Positions 10,739 through 22,455 of a stretch of 64,000 bases of DNA are shown piece after piece. Source of the stretch: Camellia lanceoleosa (lineage: Eukaryota; Streptophyta; Magnoliopsida; Ericales; Theaceae); NCBI GenBank assembly GCA_025200525.1, contig CM045763.1, positions 372,001 to 436,000 of the forward strand, written 5' to 3'. The notes beneath the pieces were generated by a model. It ran no database searches, was not told the DNA's origin, and was given only the letters and a program-made list of their open reading frames with translations. The translations under genes were made by a program, and so were the position numbers. How positions within the stretch are numbered: position 1 is the stretch's first letter; each line of letters starts with the position of its first letter.

Positions 10739-10912
10739 TCCGACGTAATTCTCTTCTCTTCTCTTCTCTCTTCTCTCTTCTCTCTTCTCTGCTCTTGTCA
10801 AGAAAGAACAACTGTTGTTGTGACGACCCTCCCAATTCCAGAGACCAACTGGAGTCGTCAGATCAGGTCAGATCACGAGGAGGAGGAGGAGGAGGAGAGA
10901 CGAGACTATAAA
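10739..10912 (-). promoter_or_regulatory. GA-rich 5' leader of the VTT-domain gene
   Basis: On the coding strand 10748-10795 is a run of AGAGAAG words, and 10877-10897 is a run of CTC (GGA/GAG on the plus strand) triplets. Purine- or pyrimidine-rich tracts of this kind are common in plant 5' UTRs. No clear TATA box was identified. Confidence 0.4.
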
Positions 10913-12214
10913 CACTCAACCATAAGTAAAGTGCTGGAGGCCCATTATAGAGTGGGCCTGATCCTTCCTATACTTACCAAACCTAAAGTTTTTAACAAAA
11001 TTGCCTAAAATAGTTTTGGGTAAAGATTTATTTGTTTTATGGACAAATATATTTTGTTTTATGGACAAATATATTTTGTTTACTTATATATTATTCATTA
11101 TTGTACTTCTTTTCTCAATTTTTTAAACATGACACATCCAAAATTATATTATTACAATTTTAAATTAAAAACATCGGTTTATCAGGTTGGTTCAGACCTG
11201 ACAAATGGCTATCCTGAATGTTGGAAGGCCCAACCTCTTATTTTTTATTAATTAACTGACTTAGAGTATACGATGGTGTCACGTCAATAGTTTTTTAAAT
11301 AAAAAATTTATTTTTATCCACTCACTTGCAAGGTTAATATACCCATTTAACATCGGATCGATCTTTTTGATTAAATTTAAATTTAAGTTTGTATGTGATG
11401 ATTAAATTTTAACTTTTAAGGGTATTTTGGCAAGTTACAAAGTTTTTTTTTTTTTTTTTTTTTTTTAGCAAAATTCACTTTGTTTGATTATGATTTTCAG
11501 AATATTTTACTCTTTTATTTTTTATATTTTAATATTTTCAATAAAATTTTTAAATATTTTAAGTAATATTTTTTTTAAATTTTTAGATACACTTAACATA
11601 AATATATTTAAAAAGTATAATATTTGTGAAATTTTTTTTTAAAAAAATACACTAAATATCAAAAAATACAAAAATAAAAATTCAGTATATTTTTCGTATT
11701 TTTGCGTATTTATTAATTTTTACAAATATTTTACTATTTAGATACATCTAAGTAAGGTGCATCTAAAAAAGTAAAAAAAAAAAATTACTTAAAATTTAAA
11801 AAATATTCACTAAAAATAAAAAAACAAAAAACTCAATTTAAAAAAAATTGAATTCAAAAAACTGAAACCAAACATACTGATTACATTTTGGAAGATACAA
11901 ATAAGTCAATTAGTAAAATTACCAAATTACCATCACTTCTTTGCATTTGGAAAATGTTAATGGACGGCAAAATGGTAATTTCAAAAACATGCATTAGGGT
12001 AATATGATAATTTTACAATTTTTACAAATAATGTGGCACCTTATTATAATAATTTCTAAAAAGGCAAAAAAAGTTAATGATAATTCCTAAATGCATTTGT
12101 GAAAAAAAATCAAAAAGTCACAAAATAAGTACACAAAAAAATGTTTATTTCCATCTTCCCAAAACACCTCTTAATTTATTTTTAAAAAAATGATAACATG
12201 TTACCCCTTAAACT
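10913..12214. other. AT-rich intergenic sequence with a T24 run
   Basis: No gene seen. It contains a tandem ATGGACAAATATATTTTGTTTT pair at 11039-11083 and a run of 24 T at 11443-11466. The remainder is low-complexity A/T. Confidence 0.5.
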
Positions 12215-12421
12215 AAGGATTTGGATCCTCTCAAACAGTTCTCCCTCCAGCACTATCCAACACTTTTAACAAGATGGCGACACGTGGCTGAGAAAAAATC
12301 TAAGGCATTGAAACGTATCCACGTCACAGAGAATGAAGGAAATTAATGGAACCTTCTTGTTAGCAAAACTACGCCGTTTTGTCTTAACGAAAAAGCACAA
12401 TAATGAACGGAATTTGGTTTT

Positions 12422-14767
12422 TGTAACAACTCCCATACTGTCTACCGAAGATTTACTAAATTACGTACTGATTTCTGCTAAACTGGACTGTTTATGACCA
12501 ATAATTGAACTAACTGAAGTATTGAACGGACTGATTGAAAATGAAACTGAATTGACTAAGTATATCTATTGCATTGCATTTCTACCTGTTTGACTTATGT
12601 GTTTATCTGTCCATGTTTTATGTTTAAACTGCGAATTGAATGCCTTATCGGCGGCCGAACTGGAAATTATTTAGTGTTTCATGATCAATGGAATTTTTGT
12701 GATTTAATGGTATATTTAACTAGAATGTGATTAGGTATGATTAAACTAGATTAATTCAAGCCAATTAAGGAGTTTGTCGAAATTACAACTTTGCCACCTA
12801 GTGGGGCCTTTGTCTATTCACATATGTTGAGCCTTATACATGTAGATTGAACATTTTATCAGCCTTTCTCTCACACTTAGCCGACCAAGAGGAGAATTAG
12901 AGAGAGTATGAGTGATTTGAGTTCATTTGGTGGGAGAGCTTGGAAATTGAAGATTGAATTGTCAAATTGTGCTTCCATTCTTGAAATACAAGACTTAGGT
13001 ATGAATTTCAACCCCTCATTGATGTCCTTAAGGTTGATTCTTGCTAGATTCTTGGCAAATTATAGAGTTAAGACATAAATTGGTTCTATAGAGTTGAATT
13101 AGAGCTCATCTCATGCATGCATGTCCATATAATCAAGTTTAGAGGTTTAATTTCATGGAAATCTCACATGCATGCTCAAATTTATGTATGAATCCATGTT
13201 TCAACTTGTTTTTGGTATAAATGGCTCACTAGAACATCAAATTGGAGCTTTGAAATGATTTAATTTCATGCATGGCATGTTTGAAGTTTATTCTTGAAAA
13301 TGGGTTTGAAAATTGGTTTTAATTGACTCACTCTTGGGCTTTGAATTCACAAATTGAGCTTTAAAACTTGTTGTATATTGAATTTAGATGTGTTTTCCAG
13401 AATTTGGACCCAAGAGGTCGAGTTTTGAGTGAAGGAATGCTTGGTTTGAGCTTAGGAGACAAATCTGGAAATTCCAGATTTTGGCTTCTTCGCTCGAGCG
13501 AAGGATTCCTCGCTCGAGCGACCAACGTTTACTCTGAGCCACGCTCGAGCGAAGGATTGGTGGCTCGAGCGTAAAATTCGAGCATCCAGTATTTTTACTG
13601 TTTCATCAGACCGCTCGAGCGAAGGATTTCTCGCTCGAGCGAAGCCTTTGATTTTGGAAGCTCGCTCGAGCGAAGGAAGGCTCGCTCGAGCGAGGCTCCT
13701 ATTTTCAGCAAATTTTGCAAAATGTTTTCTAAGTGTATTTTTGCATCCTCATCCCATTCTAGGCATTCTTAGGCCTAGTTTAAGACATTTTACTGAGGAT
13801 ATAGATGTAGAACACACCAAAGCAAATTAGGGATTAAGTTATGATATTTCCCAACTGTGTAGCTTAGTGTGTGTTCAACCTGTGAACTGTGTAGGGTTGG
13901 CGACTGGGGAGACACGCTCTAGCATAGTGTAGCCCGAACTCTGTGAGTAACAATTGTGTAAAGATATGTTCAAAATGATTATCTTCCGAATACTGAACTG
14001 TTTATTGAACTGTTTTCTGAACTGGTATTATTTACTGAATGAATGTATGTCCTTTATTTCTGAACTGTACTGTGGCATCCTTAGCACCTACTATTACTGT
14101 TACAGAGATCTCTGTCGGTTCCCTTGTGGAACCATTCTTTATTCTTGTTGATGGCCATCATTTCTTTGTTATCTTTAAGACTTCTTGTTCTTCTATGCTA
14201 ATGGATGTACCACATATGGTGAATGACCGTTACATTGAAAAAGTGAAATCTTGTTTAATGAACTGCTTTCATTCTTTAAGGACATTTCATTCTTAACCTC
14301 TTTACGCATTATGTTATTCACGGGTTTTAGCTCACCGCTTATATATATATGTAGGTGTTCAGCACCGACCAAAGCTAGACCCGTCGGGGTTATTCCAGTT
14401 TTGTCAAGCCAGCCTACGTACCTCACTGCGAGGTTCCAAGCCTATCAGGCCAGGGCTTAGGGGTGTCTTAGCAATCCCCATTCTGTCTTTGTCCCCGCTT
14501 TTGTATAAACCGAATGCTTCGTTGTCAAGGATTAAGTCCTCGCCTTTGTTTGATCAGTAAATGTTGTATAGATCTTTGTTTAACTATGTGAATGCATGAA
14601 AAATATTTTTGGCATACTGGTATCACATTCGATGGACATTATTTAATTCGTATTGGCTTCCGCCAGTTCTCGAACTCTGTTTTCTTGTTCTCATTAGCGG
14701 GCCTTGGTAATCTCAGACATCGGCGATTCTGATGCTAAACCCATAGGGCCGGGTTTGGGTCGTGACA
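12422..14767 (-). mobile_element. Solo LTR, 2.35 kb, TGTCACGACCC...GTTGTTACA family
   Basis: On the minus strand it starts TGTCACGACCCAAACCC and ends GGGAGTTGTTACA. The 5-bp target duplication GTTTT lies at 12417-12421 and 14768-14772. The same LTR occurs at 47709-50178 in the other orientation. No PBS, PPT or coding region is attached, so it is a solo LTR left by recombination between the two LTRs of a complete element. It interrupts the TIR transposon 12215-15709 and is therefore the younger insertion. Confidence 0.9.
13491..13692. repeat. CGCTCGAGCG palindrome array inside the solo LTR
   Basis: Eight copies of the palindromic core CTCGAGC (six are the full 10-base CGCTCGAGCG) are arranged as four pairs, each pair separated by about 10-11 bases of AAGGATTNCT or similar. 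Each pair can form a hairpin. The array sits where the sister LTR (47709-50178) carries GCACGTGC words instead. Confidence 0.92.
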
Positions 14768-14772
14768 GTTTT

Positions 14773-15636
14773 CTTTTGTTTTTTGTGATTAAAATATTCA
14801 GAACTTCAAATGAATCAAAAATCAATCGTCCCTTCATTTCAGCCATAGCTGTAGATTCGATTTAAAAAGGAATTCGGGTTAGAAGAACTGTTGAAGTGCG
14901 CAACAACAGCACCATCTGGAAGAACCCTCCACACATCAGATTCCATTTCATGAAGGGAAGAGCTTACTTGATCTTCTTCTTTGCAATTCAAGGACATAGA
15001 TGATAGATAAAAAAAAATTAATTTGCAATTCATATCAAGAAATGGGACCCAAAAAAAAACAATTGATGAATAATAAACAACCAATGTACCTGTTACTTGT
15101 TGGAGCTTAAATTCTCAAAATGAGCAATGCAAATGGATTTAAAGTGAGCATCAACAAAACTTAAATTCCAAGTGAGCATCAACAACATCAACATTAAGAA
15201 CACAAAAACAACACACACCAAAAAAAAAAAAAGACACTTTGAATAAGCATAGAATCCTATGTCCAACAAACTAAAATTTTCAGTCCAATACACTAAAATT
15301 TTCAAACAGAGAAGATCGAAAATCGTCAACACCATTGCTACTCTGTTCTTCCCTTCTTTTGTCTATGGAGATTGGAAGATCTAAGGTTGGAGTAAAGAGA
15401 GAAAAGGAGTAAGATGTGATTGTGGGGTGACGTCATCGTTCATTAATGTCAGCCAATGTTGCTATCACTCCGTTCTTTTCTTTTTTCCATTTGGTCGTCA
15501 ATGAAGATTTGGGGCCAAGAGGAATGCCCTTTGAGCTTGTGACTCTGTTTGCCATTTGTTAGTTTTTTAGTCCAGTACTCAATTTATCTCCCTCGTTGTG
15601 GCATTGCAGCTTCTAGCCCTTTAGATCTATTCTTTA
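14773..15636 (-). other. Interior of the TIR transposon, possible captured gene fragment
   Basis: On the minus strand a pyrimidine-rich leader (about 15430-15335) precedes an ATG at 15335 (MVLTIFDLLCLK). Further on, 15010-14842 reads MSLNCKEEDQVSSSLHEME, then WRVLPDGAVVAHFN, to a stop. The TGACGTCA palindrome lies at about 15429-15436. This layout resembles a promoter, leader and exon picked up by a transposon, but I cannot name a parent gene. Confidence 0.3.
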
Positions 15637-15714
15637 CCACGTGTCGCCATCCTATTAAAAGTGCGGGATAGTGCTAGAGGGAGGACTGCTGGAGAGGATC
15701 CAAATCCTTAAACT

Positions 15715-17404
15715 AGACTCTCCAATTGGAATTTCAATGCAGAGATAATGAAGACCCCCTAAGCATTATAGAGTCTCTCTAGGCGATTTTCAACGCCCTT
15801 CCAGTGTTTTTTCGGCGAGTTTCAAAAATATTTTTATAATATAGATCTAAACTTTTTATGTCAAGAAAGAGGAATTTGAAAGTTTCTCCCCCTATTTCCT
15901 GCATAAATTTTTAAATGTTCAACATCTACAATGATCCTCTCTTCTCTCACTCCTTGTCCCAGACCTGTTTGGTAATTATTTTATTTTCAGTTTTCAATTT
16001 ATAATTACAAAAATTTTAAAAACTGTGATAAAATCTTGTTTGATAAGTTTTTTAATTATTTTTTTCCCAATTAATTTTTTTAATTATTTTTTTTTTCAAT
16101 TATAATGTGTAAAATCCCATTATCATAAATAATAAATATAAATATTTTAGGTATGAGCAAACATATTTTTTAATTTATGTTTTTAAACATTTTCAAACAT
16201 TTTATTCAAACCAAACGCGTTTATAGTTTATGTTTTTCTAAAAATAAACAAAAACTAATTTATAAAATTTTATAAACATAAACAAAAAACGTAAACGTTA
16301 CCAAATGCCTTATTGTTTTGGGTTTTTTTTTTTTTTTTTTTTAAACTTTGGCTTCCGATAGTAACCGTACTTCAAGAAGGAAGCGACGGTAGCAGTGGAG
16401 TTGGGCAACAATGATAGGGATGGCAGTAACGACGTCGACAGGTTTGAACTTCATTTTTTATTCAAATATTGTTTTTTCAAACCACAATTATGAAAAAATT
16501 GATGGTTTTCCTAAACTACAACTAGTTTTTTTGCAACTATTTTAGTTTGTTGGTTATCGTTTGTCTAAGGTTTCTTCTTTGACCCTTTGAGAACTCATTG
16601 TTTTTATTTTTCTTGTTTTATATGATGTTTAGTTTTTATTTTAACATAAATGCATTATAACTTACGTGTAAAAAAATTTTAAAAAAAATACAAATCCAGA
16701 GATAATCCAAACTATACGATGGATATGCATGGGTGAGGTATCCTAAAATTATTTTGGAGGGGGAATACTCGGAATTTTTTCTGAATTTACTATTACCATT
16801 ATTAATGGTCTTCCTTTGTATATCCCCCATATGGGGGTGGTTACAATTTAGGAGAAATTGCAAATTAATAGAATAGTAAAAAAATATTTATGCTTTTACA
16901 GTGATGTAAAATTTTTTTACGTGTATGGTATAAGCTTTTTTTGGGTTTGGTTATGGTGTGCAACTTACACCTTACACCTTACACCTTACACTTACACCTT
17001 TTGTGAAAAATTAAACCTTACACTTACACCTTTTTTGAGGTTGCACACCATATGCAACCCACTTACACCTTATACTTACACCTTATACTTATACTTACAC
17101 CTTACACTTACACTTTTTGTGTAAGTGGCACATAGTGTGCAATTGCACACTTAAGAAAAATCCGCTTTTTTTATATGTGTCAGAGTTATATTATAAAAGA
17201 TTTCATCCACAGTATAATAACTTTTTCATTGTACCACTGATTTACTATTTTTCCTACAACTTACAAACATTGAAAATTCACTCTTTTTTTAAGAGGTAAT
17301 TACAGCCCAATGAAATTTTTTAAAAAAATTACATATTAATAAAAAAAAAATTAATTATTAAAATTTATCATCAATTTATAATTTTTCACTCTTTTTTCAA
17401 ACTT
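15715..17404. other. AT-rich intergenic sequence
   Basis: No gene seen. It includes a run of 20 T at 16323-16342 and the CTTACAC repeat described separately. Confidence 0.5.
16963..17121. repeat. CTTACAC / TTACACC microsatellite-like array
   Basis: The words CTTACACC and CTTACACTTACACC repeat irregularly across about 160 bases, interrupted by a TTTTGTGAAAAATTAAA spacer. It is not the plant telomere repeat (TTTAGGG). Confidence 0.85.
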
Positions 17405-17608
17405 AACATTTCAATCAATATAACAGACATAAATTCCTTAGTGTATTTTTTTTCTAAACGTAACACTTAAAAAACATAACACTTTAATGTAACATACTAA
17501 AAAGTTCATTAGTTTACTTTTCTCAAATGTAGTAACGTAACCTTCCAAAAAAAATTCTTAATGTATTTTTTTTTAAGCGTAACACTCCAATCAATGTAAC
17601 ATACAAAA
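17405..17608. repeat. Degenerate GTAACACTxxAATGTAACATAC repeat
   Basis: Units containing TCCTTAGTGTATTTTTTT, then CGTAACACT, then AATGTAACATAC recur about every 60-120 bases. One more degenerate unit appears at 21172-21240 after the inserted LTR element, so the element landed inside this repeat. Confidence 0.5.
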
Positions 17609-17613
17609 ACTCC

Positions 17614-20600
17614 TGTAAGGCCCGAAAAATCCTCTCACATGGATGTTGATGAGCTCCAACGAAGAGATGAGCTTGGCTTCTGTAATCTGCAAGGATAAAC
17701 ATAGTCGACGCCACCCAATCGGAGTTGCCGGCCGAAGACACTTCGATAATCAAGTTAGAATCCATGAATGAAGAGTATAGATAGTAAAGAATGTTGTGGG
17801 TGGAGTGTAGAGAGAGATAACCCCCCCTCCCCCTCCCTCTCCCTCTCTGTGTATGGGTCCTTTTATAGGGGATAGATGATATTTGTTTAGGATATTTTTC
17901 TAGCTCCCACAATTGCTCCAAAACTTTCATTGTCTATGGTAGAAGGAATGAGAGTTTTATTGCCAATTTACGTTGTTCAAACAAATGTTGGGTGTCTTGA
18001 TAAAGAACACTTTGAATAAATGAATAAAAATGAATGAATGAATTACTGTATGAATGCATGTATGCTTGAATGTATGTGTAAAGATACGTATAACTATATG
18101 TATATAAGGGCAAGTGGTGAGTTAAAGTCTAGTGAGTAATACTAGTATAGAGAGGTTAAATGAATGATGGGCCACGGAATTATTACCCCAGGGCAAAGGT
18201 GTAGGCCATGGTATTACAACTCCCGGGCGAAGGTGTAGTATATTGCCGAGTGCAAAGATTACTTTCAAATATGGACTTTCATGCCGAGCTAGAGATATTT
18301 CTCTGTGCCGAGCACGGAAATGATTGCCTGAACCAAATAAGACAAATTAAATAATGTAGACATATCAGCCAAAAAAGTGAAAAGTTGTAAAAACTAAAAG
18401 AATGACGGAGCGTGCAAAAATATGCGAAGAACTGCCGAGTGTCATGTATTGCCCCAAAACTAGCGCTTGCTTGGAGCTGTGTGAAAAGGAGCGGGAGTTT
18501 GTAACTCAAGTAAATGTCGTTGTAATGTTTGGACCAAGCTGGCTGAGTATGCATGCATAGCAGAGATGCCGAGATGATGATCGACTGATATGTCCCAATT
18601 GAAAAGCGAAAAATTGACTAGGATGTCCCAGTGGGCAATAAATAGCCAATGTAATGCAATGAATGATCGGGGAAGATGGTGGATTATTTCCTTGCCCCAA
18701 GATCCTACTTCTAAAATTGCATGCCGATTGAATAGGATTTGACCATTGATTTGGCATTAATGTTCTCGATTGGCTGATGTATTGATCTCAATATGCAACT
18801 TAGAATTTGCAAACTTTGGATCGTATAGATGTGTTCAAAAGGCTCCAAACAGTTGGAAACGACCATTGGATTGCTATAATTGGACTCCTGATGGCATAGT
18901 TGTAGCCAAAATAGAGCTGATGGCTCAGATTGGTTCTCTGCGAAGCATTAGATAATTACTCAACAAAAAATAAAAAGGAGTTGCTAGTGAGAATTGAACT
19001 CTTGCTCTCATGGTGAAATAATAACACTAAACCACGTTGCCATGACATATCCTTGTGTATGTATTTTGCACATTATATATTTGAACTTGATTGTTTGGCT
19101 ATGACATGATGTAACTTAGCCGCAATGCACACAATAATTTCTTTTGTTTGCCAACTTATGGTCGTCTTCTTCGGCAAAATAGGTGAATTTATGGGCATAT
19201 TTTGCCTAGCTCGTACAGCTTCGTTTTAGCTCCAATTTTGATGCAGTTTATTGTGTTAGACTCGGCTTAATAAGTACTTCACACTATTATGGCCAAAACT
19301 TGATTTCGACGATTTTGAAAATTTTAGTTTTCTAAAAATTTGGTCCGTTTCGCACCTACAGGCGAACTTTGGTTAGTTCTTGGCTCCTCTGGTTGGTTGG
19401 TTTGGACTCCTTGAGTTGACACGAATCCGCTAGTATTTTCAGATGTGGATTTCTGCAAGTCGAGATGCTAGTGTTATGCCGAGATAGTAGTGCCAAATAA
19501 GTTGCTGATGCTAGATAATATGCCGAATGATATGCCGAATTGCAGCGGGAATAGACCGAATAAGTTATGAATTAATAATATGTGGATTTGCAGAGTTGTG
19601 AATATGCCGACTAAGTTGCCAAATAAGTTGTTGAAGCCGAGTTGATAACATGCAAAGTAGCTTTGGAGCTTTGCCGATCAATTGGCTATGAGTTGCGGCA
19701 CTGTCGAAATGCGCATGCATGGGCTCGAATGCCAAATATAAATAGAAAGTGAGTAAACTTTCTCACTTGCTGAAAGCTAGTGGTCTGCCTTCGCTTTGGG
19801 TTTGTCTTGCTGAGCATATTTTGTGCAGCAATTCCCTTTCGTTCTTGGCTTGCTGCATACATGGTCAGGAATTCGAAATTGTGGTGTATGGTCATTGGGG
19901 CATCGCAGAAAATCAAGTCGGCAAGTCCCTTGCTATATGTCGAAGCACTTAGTTAGTAACTAGTGCCAAAACACGGTTGGCGCCTCATTTATAATTTTGA
20001 CTTCGCTGAGAACTTGGTCGGCAACACTTTGGCCTTTGGTTTTGTTGAGTTTAGCAACTTGGCCGTGCCAAAATGATCATAACAATGCGCCGACACCTCC
20101 GAGAGAATGGTATTGTTGCACAATCGTTGGATGGCTCACCAAAACCGCTTGATCGGCATTGGTCGGCAACGTTGGCAACGTTGGCTTGCCAAAATACTTC
20201 TTCGACAACTCTTTGGCCGAGAATACTTGACCATCGCCTTTTGGCCTTGTTTTGGCCGAACAATAATGTTGACCCAATCCAACTCAAACTATGCAAAAAC
20301 TTTAGTAAAGATCATAGTTGTATATAAACAATAAATTGGTGAAATATGCATATATGCCGACTACCACAATTAATTAAATAATAATAATTTTTTATTATAA
20401 CTCATGGTCCATTCTATGGCAATGTCTCTTGAGAAAGAAAACTCAAAGACCCAACCTTAGATTTTACAGAAATTTTTAGCATAGGTATACATGCATACAC
20501 GTTAAGAATCAACTTTAAGATACGTTTTGAGAAATAAAGAAATGGACAGACCCGTGTATAGATTTAGCCGAGTAACTTTGTTGAATTGTCGAAAAGATGT

Positions 20601-21171
20601 TTGCACCAAGAAAAGTGTGAAACCCATTTTTAGAGAGAGAAAATAGAGATGTAAAAGTAGACCCATGAATTCTATTCTGGTTTAAAACTTTTTCATCAAC
20701 ATGTACCATGAACAAAGAACCAATTTTGCAAATAAGTTTAAAATAAATTTAATCAAAGAGAACAGAGATCACCATCAAAGTGTCGTTGGATTTTTACTTA
20801 TAGTCACATGTTTGTTATTTCCTTTGTTGAACTCTTTCAGACGCTTCCTACAGACGACGCCAATTGTGAGGCCTGTAAAATCCTCCCACATGGATGTTGA
20901 TGAGCTCCAATGAAGAGATGAGCTTGGCTTCTGCAATCTGCAAGGATAAACATAGTCGGCGCCACCTAACCGGGGTTGCCAACCGGAGACACTCTGACGA
21001 TCAAGTTATAATCCATGAATGAAGAGTATAAATAGTAAAGAATGTTGTGGGTGTAGTGTAGAGAGAGATGATCCCCCCTTGTGTATGGGGTCTCCTCTTT
21101 TTATAGGGGATAGATGATATTTGTTTAGGATATTTTACCCATATAGCTAGGATATTTTTCTGGCTCCCACA
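17614..21171 (-). mobile_element. Non-coding LTR retrotransposon, 3.56 kb, complete
   Basis: Direct LTRs lie at 17614-17911 (298 bp) and 20865-21171 (307 bp). They share TGTRAGGCC at one end and GCTCCCACA at the other, and agree at roughly nine bases in ten by eye. The target duplication ACTCC is at 17609-17613 and 21172-21176. On the minus strand the right LTR is followed by ATTGGCGTCGTCTGTAGGA (20864-20846), close to the TTGGCGCCGTCTGTGGGA leader common in Ty3/gypsy elements, so the element lies on the minus strand. The 2.95-kb interior has no gag or pol. It is therefore non-autonomous (LARD/TRIM-like) and needs proteins from a relative. The interior is unusually rich in the word TGCCGA. 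Confidence 0.88.
18972..19046 (-). other. tRNA-like or SINE-like fragment
   Basis: On the minus strand the sequence contains TGGTTTAGTG (like a tRNA D-arm / A box) and, about 30 bases on, GAGTTCAATTCTC (like a T-arm / B box, consensus GGTTCGAATCC). The intervening sequence does not fold into a proper anticodon arm. It may be a decayed tRNA-derived piece within the LTR element. It is not a functional tRNA. Confidence 0.25.
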
Positions 21172-21288
21172 ACTCCTTAGTGAACTTTTTTTCAAATATA
21201 AAACTCTAATGTAATATTTCAATGCAACACCAAAAAACCACACTGATTGAAATATAGATTTTCATGCTCGACAACTAACACTTTAGCC

Positions 21289-21950
21289 AGGCTTATTTTT
21301 CCTACGAAGGAAAATATCATAAATGCGAGCGTGCCAGCAAGGATTGAAAAATCCTTACAAATTAAATTCAAACCAATTATCAAGCAATTGTGTTGACGGT
21401 TCTTTTGCCTCAATGAAGAGGACTTCAAAATTGCCGAGTGTAGAGAAAAGAAAAATTAACAGAAGAATGAGAAAGACGGAGAAAGATGATTGAGTGAACA
21501 ATCAAAATAACAATTACTTACCTTTACTCCTATGCTTTGAAAATGAAGTGCATAAAATGTTTCGAAAATGAAGTGCTGCAAATAAATACTTCGAAATGAA
21601 AGTGCGTAAAATAAAATGCAAGAAATATAAATGACAAGAAAAATAAAAATCAATTGTCTTTTATTTGAGTTCTAGATCCCCCTTCCTCCTTTACAATGGA
21701 GCCATTTATGGCTATTTATAGAGAAAAAAATACAGCAATAACTACTTAGTAGCTACCCATTTCTCTTATCTTCATCCTTGTCTTGCCACATGTCCTTCCA
21801 CTCATCTACTTTGTCCTTCATGTTCTCCATCATCTCCATAACTTCTTTTAACTTCCAAATGAATAAGAGGATGCCGTGTGTCTTGAAAATAATAACAATA
21901 ATAATACTAATAATAATAAGAAGAAGAAGAAGAATATTTTATGATGCCAA
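21289..21950 (-). repeat. Left (3') LTR of the host element
   Basis: It matches 30834-31315 plus 35868-36059. Shared landmarks are GAAGGAAAATATCATAAAT, the repeated AAATGAAGTGC-type words, CTTGTCTTGCCACATGTCC and the terminal AATATTTTATGRTGCCAA. It contains a (AAT/AAG)n microsatellite at 21890-21935. Confidence 0.85.
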
Positions 21951-22455
21951 AATAGGCATTTGTTTGGTAATTAATTAATTACCAATTTATATATATTCAA
22001 AGAGTAACACATATTCAAAACTTCTCTTATCCTATGGTATGCTTTGAAGCCTTATAGAGTTTCGAAAGCAGGTAATCACAATCATTCAAACAACCTTTGA
22101 AGCAAAATGACTAAACCAAAAGACTAAACTAATGATGCCAAGAACCTTTGAAGTAACCGTAAAACACCTTCGAAGCAACAGAGAGGAACCAAATCCATTC
22201 TTCGAAGCTGTTAGTAATGAAAAAATCTCTTCAAAGCTACTAATTGTAACAGCAATAATGACACACTACTTTGTATCAACTCTAAGTGTATATGAATACA
22301 CACCATACATAATGATCCCACATAATATTTTCGAAGATATTTTTGCTAAACCAATAATCGTTTTTTTTTATTATTATTATTATCTTCACAGGTATTTTTG
22401 TCAAACCAAAAGTTGGTTTTGATTTACATGGTTCCCTCAAATTTGAGGTACATCC

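Larger units (their letters stand above)
12215..15709. mobile_element. TIR DNA transposon, 73-bp terminal inverted repeats, split by a solo LTR
   Basis: The left end 12215-12287 begins AAGGATTTGGATCCTCTC and ends GGCGACACGTGG. The right end 15637-15709 is its inverted copy with about ten mismatches. AAACT abuts both ends (12210-12214 and 15710-15714). The match extends to CCTTAAACT (9 bp) if the last four bases of the right end are counted as target. The long TIRs and a possible 9-bp target suggest a Mutator-like element, but the superfamily is not settled. No transposase is seen. Without the inserted LTR the element is about 1.1 kb, so it is non-autonomous. Confidence 0.85.

Noticed and set aside
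10420..11008. Plus-strand open frames of 156 and 163 codons across the first exon of the VTT-domain gene
   Set aside because: They are shadows of the minus-strand coding exon and its GA-rich leader. Their composition (Arg/Pro/Ser-rich) follows from the antisense of that exon, with no domain.
16963..17121. Possible interstitial telomere repeat
   Set aside because: The unit is CTTACAC/TTACACC, not TTTAGGG or its complement CCCTAAA.
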